Positions 18,934 through 28,219 of a stretch of 64,000 nt of DNA are shown piece after piece. The position numbers were made by a program, and so were the translations under genes. The DNA is from Gracilariopsis chorda (lineage: Eukaryota > Rhodophyta > Florideophyceae > Gracilariales > Gracilariaceae), in NCBI GenBank assembly GCA_003194525.1, contig NBIV01000005.1:558001-622000 (forward strand), written 5' to 3'. Within the stretch, counting starts at the first letter, position 1, and each line of letters starts with the position of its first letter. The notes under the pieces were generated by a model. It saw only the letters and a program-made list of their open reading frames with translations, ran no database searches and had not been told where the DNA came from.

Positions 18934-19917
18934 AGGAAGAAACGCGAGAAGTTTTACAAGCAAATCGAAACTGCTTATACTGCTTTTCTTGAAGAAGCAA
19001 AGCAAAAATACGAGGCATTGGTGACATTTACTCGGACAGCTAGCGCAATCGCTCAAAGATACAAAAAGATGTGTTTTGAGTATGTCAAGTTTGAGGGGAT
19101 TTTCATGGCCATGAAAGAAAAGAAACCAACAGGATGGCCAACCGAGGAGATAATATTCCGTGCCGCTACACCCGTTTAAAATGGTGAAAGGAATATGAGC
19201 AAGAAGAATAGCTACCTACAGGATTCGTCTCTGGAGTATGGCGACAAGTTCGATTTTTTTGACGTCCATTTCTTTTTTCGTAAGTCTAATCAATGGGAAT
19301 TGGTGATGATTTCAACTAAGCAGGAGAAAGAGGAGGTCAAAAAAGATAAATATGAAGCAAAAAGTAGTTTACAACGTGACGTAGACAGTATCATAGGCAA
19401 ACCGTCTGATAGGCAAATGAATAAAAGTCCAATTGTTTCTGCGAATGAAGGTTCTGGGGTAAAGAAAAGCAGCATGGTCCACAGCAAGAGAGCTCAGACT
19501 ATTGCAAACCAATTTGAGGCGTTACAGAGAGAATCTGAGGGCATCGAGGAACTGGCAAGGGCGGCAAAGTCGAGTAACGTTGTTGCAGAACAATTTCTGG
19601 CTTCAGAAAGCAAAGGTCATTGTTTACTCTTTTCTCCCTCCCTGAAGTGGACGAGACATTGCGAAAGGAGTATATCAATGCCATGGCCCAGAAAGCAATT
19701 TAAGAGGTGGAAAGATCTGTGGAGGTTGGGAGTCAACGCAAAACCTGCGTCGGTTCTCGGTCCGACTACTACCCAAACAGCTCTTCCTTCATGCAGCCTG
19801 AACTCAGCGACCTCAACATTTAGGAACCTTCAACACCGAACGAAAATGAAGCTGTTGCAGCAATTGTGTCAATGTCTGGGACAAGACGTTCCACACCAAA
19901 CGAAAGTGACCCTCTGA
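18934..19917 (+). pseudogene. Harbinger-associated NAM/SANT-like DNA-binding protein remnant
   Basis: The first part reads REKFYKQIETAY, RTASAIAQRYKKM, KFEGIF and PTGWPTEEIIFRAA, the typical trihelix-like pattern of the second protein of plant-type Harbinger elements. The pattern continues in the same frame from 19195 (a KFDFFDVHFFF region followed by a basic tail). One in-frame TAA at 19177-19179 separates the halves, where the family usually has a Tyr codon, so a single base change could account for it. The last 70 residues (after about 19,620) look like non-homologous read-through. Partner role: by family knowledge this protein binds element ends and helps move the transposase to the nucleus. 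Confidence 0.6.
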
Positions 19918-20058
19918 TGCACAGATATCAATGTAGCAACCACGAAACGAAGGGAAACATACGTCTCTCACACTCACAGAAAAGGCAGCGATTTTAGTAT
20001 TTTGATGGTCTGAGAGTGAACGACAGTACATCTTGGAATCTGAACATCGCAAATTATC

Positions 20059-20122
20059 TTCCGCTTCCGCGGGGGGCGAGCCCGAGGTACGAGGGTTAAG
20101 CGAGCCCCCCGCGGAAGCAGAA
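20059..20122. repeat. GC-rich stem-loop between the convergent Harbinger remnants
   Basis: The arm TTCCGCTTCCGCGGGGGGC (20059-20077) pairs with GCCCCCCGCGGAAGCAGAA (20104-20122) with one mismatch; the loop is 26 bases. A smaller hairpin (GACCCC/GGGGTC) follows at about 20127-20143. The base composition is unlike the AT-rich surroundings, so it may be a small insertion or a bidirectional terminator-like structure. Confidence 0.6.
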
Positions 20123-20186
20123 GAACGACCCCTAGACGGGGTCGTATTTATGGTAATCATTAATCATTGTCTGGCCTTTGACAGCC

Positions 20187-21343
20187 TTACAGCTTCCAAA
20201 TATGTTCTTGTAAAGCTCTGTGAAGACGATTCTGTAGTGCGGGCAATTTGATGTCATCAGTGATGTATCGTTGGTTAAACAAACCTACCCCATCGCTTTC
20301 GTTCAGTGTCTCCATGACACAATTAGTACAGCCATCGTCTTCGCTAAAGAACCGGGATGCACCTCCAGCACCATCACTGCTGTAAAACCTTCTGCGCTGT
20401 TCCACAATCATGTTGTGCATTATTATTGCTGCGGTTGCCATGCTTCATATCTTTTCAACGTTAAACTTTTTTGTCTTCACAAACAGATTTTTAAATTGCT
20501 TAAAAACAACGCCAAACACCCTCTCGACCACTTTACGCACGGATTCATGTCTACGTGAGAACAGCTGTTTTCTCTTAGTTATATGGTGACCTATAGTTGT
20601 TATGAAAATCGTTCACTTAAGATAAATTCCATCGGCAAGGTAGTAATACCAATCGATACCAATACCTTTCACTGTATCAGAAGGCTACACAGTAGGAAAA
20701 GAACCTGCCAAGATCTTATTAAAGTGTGTGCTTACTTCCAGAACGTTCAAGTCGTTAAAACCTCCAGGTAATCCAAATTTAAAAGCCCAAATCCACATGT
20801 CCAAGTCGCAGATAAGCTCCATTCGTAGCGTAGGTTTTCCTTCTTTTCCAATCATGACTCCTTGAAGGGCCTTAGGACAACTCTGCCACTCCCAGCCTCC
20901 GCAATCGACACATCCAATACACCCAGGAAATCCTACTCGTGCGAACTGTCGTTCAATTCGAATCAAGTCTTCATCAGTAGGGTCTCGTAGGTATTTCGCA
21001 TGGAAACGAGATTCAACGGCTTTACAAAACTCGTCTAAGCACAAAGAGGCAGTTGTTTGGGAAACATCAAACATATCTTCGGCAAGATCGCTTGGTATGT
21101 CATGTGATACTTGTCATAGAGCGCAGATTACTTTGACAAGTGGAGATATTCCTATTTTCCCACCGCATTGGGCCGCATTCCTTTCCGAAAGTAGTATGAC
21201 TCTACTAAAACGCCTTTCAATATGTTCGTAAACACCATTCTTGGCATTCTGAAGCGCTTTTCAAAATAGGATTCGGATTGTTGCGGTCCTTCTGCCTCAC
21301 ATCCGGGACGAGAAATATCCCGTGGCCAAAAGTACTTCATCAT
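20187..21343 (-). pseudogene. PIF/Harbinger DDE transposase remnant (HARBI1-like)
   Basis: Pieces of a DDE_Tnp_4 transposase read in order on the minus strand. They include an N-terminal part (21343-21152), the first Asp region FPGCIGCVDCGGWEW (within 21074-20685), a YYLADGIY second-Asp region and KVVERVFGV third-acid region (about 20,680-20,480), and the C-terminal MHNMIVEQ motif (20441-20187). The pieces lie in different frames, with about three or four disruptions, so the copy is dead. The spacing matches a normal transposase, so little sequence has been lost. Confidence 0.78.
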
Positions 21344-21697
21344 ATAGAAATGATGTATTTGATCATGGTTCCTTTCAATGTTCGGCTATTTTCCAGGGAA
21401 AGATCCACGATATGTAGAGCTATCTTGGAAGTACAATACAGATTGGGAAACCATCTGGTTCCAGAATGCGACAGCAAAGGCGGTTTTTTCATCTTTTTCT
21501 TCTTTGAAAAGAAAGTGAAGTGCATTCATGATCACTTTCAGTCGTTGAATCAACATGGTAGTTGTGGACGGTTGCGATAAACCATGGATCAATGGCATGT
21601 TTTGAATGTCGAGTTTGAACTGTATGCTGCAAATAAAGCAGCCAATAGAATGTTTACACGCGCAGTTTGGTTTGGATTGGAACCGGCCTTTGGTGGA
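21344..21697. other. Spacer between Harbinger remnant and solo LTR
   Basis: AT-rich sequence with no recognisable gene; it probably contains the outer end of the Harbinger remnant. Confidence 0.4.
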
Positions 21698-22758
21698 TGT
21701 CGGTCGCGAATGTTGCGGAATGTGCTAGACATCGCTGTAACACACGTGTAGAATGTTCCAGTAGTGTCTAGCACATTGCACGCTTTGTTGGACCAGCACA
21801 GACTACAGTATTTTAGTGATGCTGGCGCAAATTGTCGCTTTATTATTGGTTAGTGTGCAGCTCCAGAGGTCTCTAGAAGCCAATGAGTAACCTAGACGCA
21901 CACATGAGTAACTAGCAAGTAGAAATGCGTATTTGGCTCGTTTGTAGTGCCTCTAAACACTATAAAAAGAGGTTCTGAGCTTCGGACTTCGGTCTGAACT
22001 CACCTCAACAATCGACCAACATCAAAGCCCCACCCCCTTTTAACCTTCAGCCACTTCAACTATCATCAACAACCAGTGAGGCGTTCGCCGCTGGATAAAG
22101 GGCTTCTAGTGAGGCATGTGCCGCTAATTGTCCAATAGGGTGGGGAAATACCGTCGCTAAGACCGGTTGAAGTGCCTTAGGCGTAAACGGGAGACGGGTA
22201 GTGTGTGCAAAAGGTGTTTCTGTCGTCTGTGAGCCCCACCAGAGCTTTTCTCGGATAACGGTGTCGGTCGAAAGACCTGGTGATTTCCGGACGGAAGTAC
22301 TTGACGGGAAGCTATCCACAGGCGACGTGCCGTGCAACCTTTTCTGCAAAGGGCCAGCTTGGGTATAGAGTGAAAGGATATCCCGCTGTTAGTAGCTCTC
22401 CTCAGGAAGCCCTGTAAGGATTGTATGCGCCTGCTTCTGGTCAGTGCAGAGGTAGGTAGGCTGCAGAATCCACTTCACATCCGAAGTGTCTGACCGGAAG
22501 CCGAGGGTCTGACCCTTAGTGATCCTTGACATAATTCTTGGGTTGCGCGCCGTTTCAACAAGAAGTTAAGAAGTTTTATTTGGGGATTGAGCCTCTTGCT
22601 CTCCCTAGTGTTGTTTTATTTCATCGAGTGGGCCTAGTTCTTTTGATCCCACTGTTTTCAACTTGTTTTGGGGCTTTTAGCTACGAAGAGCACTCTTTTG
22701 GCTTTTATTATTACAAATTTTTGGCCCCCTGCGTCACCGTCCCGTGATGGCGCCCACA
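21698..22758 (+). mobile_element. Solo LTR (family 2, copy 1) with 5-bp target duplication
   Basis: A 1,061-bp unit starts TGTCGG and ends CCCACA (TGT...ACA ends). It is flanked on both sides by GTGGA (21693-21697 and 22759-22763). It is homologous to the unit at 44479-45551 in the other orientation. Near its start is a conserved hairpin (about 21719-21777) with an 11-base loop. A TATA box (TATAAAAA, 21961-21968) fits an LTR promoter. No internal coding region is attached, so it is a solo LTR left by recombination. Superfamily cannot be told from an LTR alone. Confidence 0.8.
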
Positions 22759-23391
22759 GTGGAGATACCCTAACGTTAAGGGTTACCGCTACCCCAGAAA
22801 CCTCTTGTACCAACGAAGTTGCTAGCGATACCTTTGGTACCTGGAAATTGGATTTTCTTGCCGTAGTGTCGATTCGAGACCCTCGATAGATCAACAGTCA
22901 CAGCACTCCGTACATTGTGCACTTGTGTCCCTGGCAATAAAGGGTTAGCAACCTTAACTCTTCGCTACAAACTATACGTACATTGCACAATGATGGAGTA
23001 TACGTAGTGTGTTGTATAAAGGATGTATTTTATCACCAAAGCTGGATTCTACGGATTCAAGGTCTGAGTAAATGTGCGATGCCACTGGGACTCCGCAGTA
23101 GTGAGGATGAAGGGGAGAGCAAGCAACTCTGTTCATGGAGTTGCTCCGACTTCTCAAAGGAAAATTCAGAGATGGTCTATACAGAAGGAGTAATATGCTC
23201 TGGCATTAAAAGCTGCCCACTAACCAGAATTCCAATGAAGAACTTTGTTGTCCACTATATGCTGTATAAAACATTTAGGTTCTTGCATGGTTGCCTTTCC
23301 ATATGTAATTCCCCATAGCCAGACCACGTGTACAGGATTTCGTATAACACCAACACATATCCCACGCTATAATTTCACAAACTGTGAACGA
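22759..23391. other. Spacer between solo LTR and piggyBac-like element
   Basis: No gene, RNA or repeat was recognised in this 633-bp stretch. Confidence 0.45.
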
Positions 23392-23396
23392 GCTAG

Positions 23397-23612
23397 CCCC
23401 ATGACACTTGGGTGACGAATTTTCGTCACCGTATTTTTTGGGTGCACTGGGTGATTCGGTCCCACTGCACCCTGCGTCGGTGACAGTGCGCGATGCTTGG
23501 GTGATCATCACCGACCGTCGGTGAATTCACTTAGCATGTCACCCTGGAATGAGCTTGACTAGACGGGCTTTTTGGCTCTTCTACGAAACTTTGGCCAGTT
23601 TCGTGCCCTTCA
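23397..23612 (+). repeat. Left terminal inverted repeat of piggyBac-like element
   Basis: About 215 bp matching the reverse complement of 27770-27985. It contains many GGTGA/TCACC subrepeats, including the near-perfect palindrome GGTGACGAATTTTCGTCACC at its outer part. The ATG of the first coding block lies about 12 bp inside it, so the promoter is probably within the repeat. Confidence 0.85.
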
Positions 23613-23624
23613 TCATCGTTCAAA

Positions 23625-25823
23625 ATGAGTCGACGTAAAGTTGACACATTTGTGCCAAGCCCTCTCAAGAAATCCAGCTGTTCTGCTTCACAAGATCACT
23701 TAACCATCTCGCGAAACAGTACATCTGAAGCATATGATCAGCAGTCACTATCCTCACCCATCCAGAACAGCTTTTCTCCAATTCCCTTTAATATTTCTGA
23801 CAAAAGCGCTCCAGAAAATGGTCTTGCAGTACTGCCTTCAAACGTTTCAGAACAAAATCTTCAGCAATTCATCAACAGTATTGAATCTACTGCAAATGAT
23901 TCTTTCAATAGCGATGATGACCCTTCATTTGAGTACAACAATCTCGACATTAACGAGTCAGAAAGTTCTTCAAGTCTGTCACAAACCGAGCAACGTAATC
24001 ACAATCATGTTATACCTGAAGAAGAAATCCGCCTCCTTAAAGCGGAGTTCGACAACAGAACAAATGACAACACTCAGTACAAAACATAAAATGCTGTTGA
24101 AGCACGTACTGTTGCCGTACAAGACGTCTGGTCATCGCTATTCAGCAACGAGATTGACTGCACAATGGATTTCAGCTTGGATTCCAATGATGTCTTAGAG
24201 CCGGAGAATAATTCAAACAGTACTGATGGTAGCAATAGAGGCAATCTCGGACAAGGGTTGAAAGACTGGACATATTCCTCTCCTTTTGATTCGATCGAGA
24301 TAGATGTTGACGGACTCAATGTCCAACTTGGTCGCCAATTTGTTTATGAAGCGAACGAAATTCTTCGAAGCGTAACGAAAGAAATAAGGGAGGTATCAGA
24401 AGACAAGAGAGGCGTTAGTGAATGTGATCTTTCCCGCCTAGCTATATTTGATGTTTTCCTACCAGAATACATATTGGCAAGGATAGCCACGAATGTGAAC
24501 AGAGTTTTGAAAGCAAGAAGGCAAGAGAGCACCACCTCAGTTGAGCTGAAAGGAATCATAATTCTGCATATTCTTGCAGCTTCTTATTCTTCATGTGTTT
24601 CTACCATGACCTCCCGGGAAAACAAAGAGTTTTTCTTTCAGATTGGCATAAATGGAGAACGATACAACCAAGTGTGGTCTGCGCTCTGCTGTACTGTTGG
24701 CAGAAGACAGCGAGTAGAACAGTGTGGGAGTGGTTGGTCAAATATACCCCTTCGAGCGAACTCTTTGGTGACGGAGTTGGAAGACGAGTTTGCTGCAATC
24801 AATAGGCTTTTCTTGTTAATCTCGCAACAGACAATTCTCAGTCTCGACGACGATCATCAGAGATTACGATCTAGAGCTGTAGCCCAATTGACGGCAATGA
24901 GTCACGTGAACAATCCGAAAAAGGCATTAGGTACAGTCAACAATGCAATTTGCTCTGCTCTGAACCCTGTCTTTCTTGCCAGTCACTATTCACGAACAGG
25001 TGAAAAGTCAATCGATATATGGGAGAGACTCATACGATTACTTTAAGGGGTAACAACCACGGGGCCTATTCGACCTATGATTGACCATACATTTGCCTGT
25101 GATCGTGGTTATAGTCATCAATGCGCAATTGACTTTCTGAATGACAGACTGTGTGCTACTGTGCTTGGCACACACAAACGCTCTTTGGACTATCCATTCA
25201 TTTTCGGCGACGGACCATTACGGAAACGTCATAAGGGTGTTGAAGTGAGTGAAAAGGGCTGTCGTGCAGTTTACTCAGCCCGACGTAAGCCTCACACTGT
25301 CTCTGGCCGCCCAGTGGAGGCTATTGTCTACCGGGAGAGTTATAGTGGGCGTGTTGCTGCTGTTTACCACAACAACGATGAAATGTTTAAAGCATCAAAG
25401 TTCAAGCTAATACCGAAGACGGGATTCAGATTTTTCAAGTGCCGGGAACATCTTGAAGAATTTCATCGTTTGTATGAGAGAGTTGCAGAGCACAATGTCG
25501 CCCCATACCAAAACGGCGTCCTTCTACCCTATCACTCCCGATCAAAAGTGGCACAAGTACTCGCTGGGGTGACTGAAATCACCGTGCTCCAATCCGAAGA
25601 TCCTGGATGGTTTTTGGCAAGGGCCTTTCAGTATACTTCGCGAACAACGAGCAATTTTCTTCGCGTTCTTGCAAACAACTATGAGATCAATATCCGGGCG
25701 TTAGCGGAGCATGTGCGGGGTAAGCTAACAGGATACGGTATGTCACGTTTCCGGAAAGTTCCGAAGAGGCTAAGAGCGTTTTACGATTGCGCTTCCAAAG
25801 TCTATGTGAAGTTCTTAATATGA
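23625..25823 (+). CDS. piggyBac-like transposase, N-terminal half (one frame with two in-frame TAA codons)
   Basis: One reading frame of 732 codons, interrupted only by TAA at 24087-24089 and 25044-25046; both could come from CAA by a single C-to-T change. Codons 1-154 are Ser/Asn-rich and disordered. The middle resembles the front of the piggyBac DDE domain, including LSLDDDHQRL (Asp at codons 408-410) and NPKKALGTVNNAICSAL. The part after the second TAA has FACDRGYSHQCAIDFLNDRL and GTHKRSLDYP, like the piggyBac DNFYTS/GT region (Asp at codon 493). The spacing of about 84 residues between these acids is close to the 78 in the insect piggyBac enzyme. The frame ends at TGA overlapping the next ATG (ATGA at 25820-25823). 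Either the copy is lightly decayed or the stops are bypassed or spliced out; I cannot tell which. Confidence 0.62.
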
Positions 25824-27613
25824 ATACTGCGTCTGCTACTGCAGAAAGTCCATTTCAGGAAACTAAGGCTTTTCTCTTGTCCTCTACCGTTGCAGAACTA
25901 AACAGGAAGACAAAAGCAGACCTTTTGTCAGCCATGAACCGTATTGGTTGTTCCCTTTCTGGCGCACTAAGAAAAGGGGAAGTCATTGACAAGATCATCA
26001 AGCTGCAAGCTGATGTTCAAAGCGGAGCTGTTGCGCTACATGAAACTATCTCGGAGCCCCTTTCGGAGGAGCAGCAAACGCAGGTGGAAATGAAGAAGCT
26101 ACGGGAAGACTTGTACAGCAGGTCGTTGGAGTCCTGGGTGATGAAACCGCTTGTCAGCACGGCTGGAATGAAGGAAGGTACATTCAATGAGGCACAGGTC
26201 CTTAAGGCACTACCGCAGTTTTTTGATTGCTCTCATGTCAAAGTATGGAGTTCAAAAACGATGAATCAAGGAGAACGCAAACTTGTCGTGGACTACATTA
26301 GGACGGTAGGGCTGGTCGCGTCGCGATTTGATGCAATGGTTTCCGACAGTCCAGACGGTTTAATGGTTTACATTGATGATGAACAATGTCGCACAGTATG
26401 TGCTTTGAAGGTCAAGACCATGAGCGCTTTGCGTACTATCGAATCTGCAAGAAATGTCCGACGTAGATACGGTGCTGCAAATTTTATTCGTGAGGTTGGG
26501 CGCAGTGCAGAAGCTGCAGAGGTATTTCATGACCTGGTTCCATCAACAGAATACCGACTACAATGCTTGCACCATGCCATGGGCCTTCAAACGAAAACTG
26601 TGTGCTTTGTTGTAGCCAAAGGAAGTAACTGTGGAATGGGAGAGATAATTTATGTCGCTCTTATTGAGTTTGTTCCGTCGATACTTTCAAGTTATAGCTA
26701 TATATTAGCAGCAATACGTGCAACTGCCTTTAATTGGATTTGGAAAGCAGCCCGACATATTCCTGAAGAATACGATTCTATGTTAAGATCGTCGCATGCG
26801 ACAGATCTTCATTCTTACGCAACTTACTACAGCCTCAGCCAGGCGTACCGAGCTCTGGTCAGGCAGCAAGGTACACTTCCACCCGCTCGTATGATTAGAC
26901 CGACCGTTCTAGTCTATTGGAATCACCTGAAAGGTGGCGTTGACGAGTTCAGTCGCGCACTAACCTCGCTTTGTTTAACAAATGGTTCTGAAAACCCAAT
27001 CGTGAGCATCATCGGAAGACTTTTGTGTGCCCAGGTGAACAATGCAGAAGTGGTACATAGATTATCGCGAGCGAAAAATAGCGGTGCGCTCCCTGACGAC
27101 GTTTGTAAAGTTACGAACACGTACAGGTATCGGGAGCTTCGTCATAATGTTTCGAGATCATTATCATTCGCAGATTATGCTCGTCAACTTGCAAAAGAAT
27201 TCAAAGTTTTATGGCAAAAGGAGTGTTCAAAGCAGACATGTCGAAGTCAAAACATAGTTCAAAGTGTACAAGAGCAATCGCGTGAGAGCAGTATTGCTCC
27301 ACTGTTCAAACGGAATGTGGTCGAGAAGTACAACAGAATTGATGAAACACAACGACGTTTATCGCGCTCACTACCACATGAAAAGGTCAAATCAAAACCT
27401 TCATACTGTTGCTTGTATTCGTACAATCACACAATTCGTAAGAATGGGAAACAATATAGAAAAAAGGGAGTTTCAAGGCAAACACAATGGTACCGCACAT
27501 GTATGCAGGCAATATGTTCTGCATGTTGGAATTCATGGCACAGTGATCGCGTGTTAGTCAGAGCAACAATTCCAAGACATGAACTCGAAAAGGTGAAAAA
27601 CAGTACATTATAA
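25820..27613 (+). CDS. SAP-like + YqaJ-like nuclease domain + piggyBac C-terminal transposase half
   Basis: 597 residues from ATG at 25820. Residues about 20-58 resemble a SAP DNA-binding motif (STVAELNRKTKADLLSAMNRIGC). Residues about 100-295 resemble a YqaJ/lambda-exonuclease-type PD-(D/E)XK domain: SPDG at 177-180, ALKVK at 195-199, and YRLQCLHHAMGLQTKTVCFVV as the conserved helix and strand. The expected catalytic Glu of the ExK motif is Lys197, so this copy may lack nuclease activity. Residues about 350-400 return to piggyBac sequence: IRPTVLVYWNHLKGGVDEFSR, matching the NxxMGGVDxxD block (Asp375). The C-terminus has a Cys-rich YCCLYSYN ... CMQAICSAC segment like the piggyBac zinc-binding tail. 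The domain thus sits between the second and third catalytic acids. Confidence 0.62.
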   Translation: MNTASATAESPFQETKAFLLSSTVAELNRKTKADLLSAMNRIGCSLSGALRKGEVIDKIIKLQADVQSGAVALHETISEPLSEEQQTQVEMKKLREDLYSRSLESWVMKPLVSTAGMKEGTFNEAQVLKALPQFFDCSHVKVWSSKTMNQGERKLVVDYIRTVGLVASRFDAMVSDSPDGLMVYIDDEQCRTVCALKVKTMSALRTIESARNVRRRYGAANFIREVGRSAEAAEVFHDLVPSTEYRLQCLHHAMGLQTKTVCFVVAKGSNCGMGEIIYVALIEFVPSILSSYSYILAAIRATAFNWIWKAARHIPEEYDSMLRSSHATDLHSYATYYSLSQAYRALVRQQGTLPPARMIRPTVLVYWNHLKGGVDEFSRALTSLCLTNGSENPIVSIIGRLLCAQVNNAEVVHRLSRAKNSGALPDDVCKVTNTYRYRELRHNVSRSLSFADYARQLAKEFKVLWQKECSKQTCRSQNIVQSVQEQSRESSIAPLFKRNVVEKYNRIDETQRRLSRSLPHEKVKSKPSYCCLYSYNHTIRKNGKQYRKKGVSRQTQWYRTCMQAICSACWNSWHSDRVLVRATIPRHELEKVKNSTL

Positions 27614-27769
27614 GGCCTCTTCTGCGAGGGTATTCATCATGTAAAAGAGATGATGTATTGTGCGCAATTATAGAGTTGTCGGCAATAAACCAGGTCGCGT
27701 TGTCGACAATTCACGTTGTTACACCGCGAAGCTCCTGAGGTTGATTAGATTCGTTGTATTGAGCGATCG

Positions 27770-27985
27770 TAAAGGGCACGGAACTGGCCAAAGTTTCGTA
27801 GAAGAGCCGAAAAGCCCGTCTAGTCAAGGTCATTCCAGGGTGACATGCTGGGTGAATTCACCGACGGTCGGTGATGTTCACCCAAGCATCGCGCACCGTC
27901 ACCGACGCAGGGTGCAGTGGGACCGAATCACCCAGTTCACCCAAAAAATACGGTGACGAAAATTCGTCACCCAAGTGTCATGGGG
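27770..27985 (-). repeat. Right terminal inverted repeat of piggyBac-like element
   Basis: The reverse-complement partner of 23397-23612, ending GTCACCCAAGTGTCATGGGG next to CTAG. It begins about 155 bp downstream of the stop of the second coding block. Confidence 0.85.
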
Positions 27986-27989
27986 CTAG

Positions 27990-28219
27990 CGAAGGTAAGG
28001 GAGCCCTGTACTCCCAGTAAACCTTGGTAACTGAGGGCGAACCCACTCGTTCACGCCAACCTGTAAAAAACATTGAAACGTGGCGTACAAAGATTGGTTC
28101 CCTAAACAGCAAGAAATTGAAGCGTTTCTTTACGACATGCAGTTTCAATGAAAGCTCCCTAACGCAAAGAACAGCGTGATCGGGATCACTGTCTTGTACG
28201 CCCGACCACCACTGCAGCT
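27990..28219. other. Spacer between piggyBac-like element and Harbinger genes
   Basis: 230 bp that must include the upstream part of the Harbinger transposase gene. I could not find a repeat that matches the other side of the Harbinger pair. Confidence 0.4.

Larger units (their letters stand above)
18891..21343. mobile_element. Decayed PIF/Harbinger DNA transposon
   Basis: Two convergent remnants form a Harbinger gene pair: a NAM/Myb-SANT-like DNA-binding protein on plus (18934-19917) and a DDE transposase on minus (21343-20187). The layout is the mirror image of the intact pair at 28.2-30.6 kb, but the sequences are clearly different lineages. Terminal inverted repeats could not be fixed, so the limits are those of the coding remnants. 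Confidence 0.75.
23397..27985 (+). mobile_element. piggyBac-like DNA transposon with long terminal inverted repeats
   Basis: A 4.6-kb element bounded by inverted repeats of about 215 bp that begin CCCCATGACACTTGGGTGAC. The flanking base pairs on each side are CTAG (23393-23396 and 27986-27989), inside the palindrome GCTAGC, and are the probable target duplication. Inside are two coding blocks on the plus strand: transposase front half (23625-25823) and a SAP/YqaJ-like/transposase back half (25820-27613). The high similarity of the two inverted repeats (a few percent differences by eye) suggests a fairly recent insertion. Confidence 0.82.
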
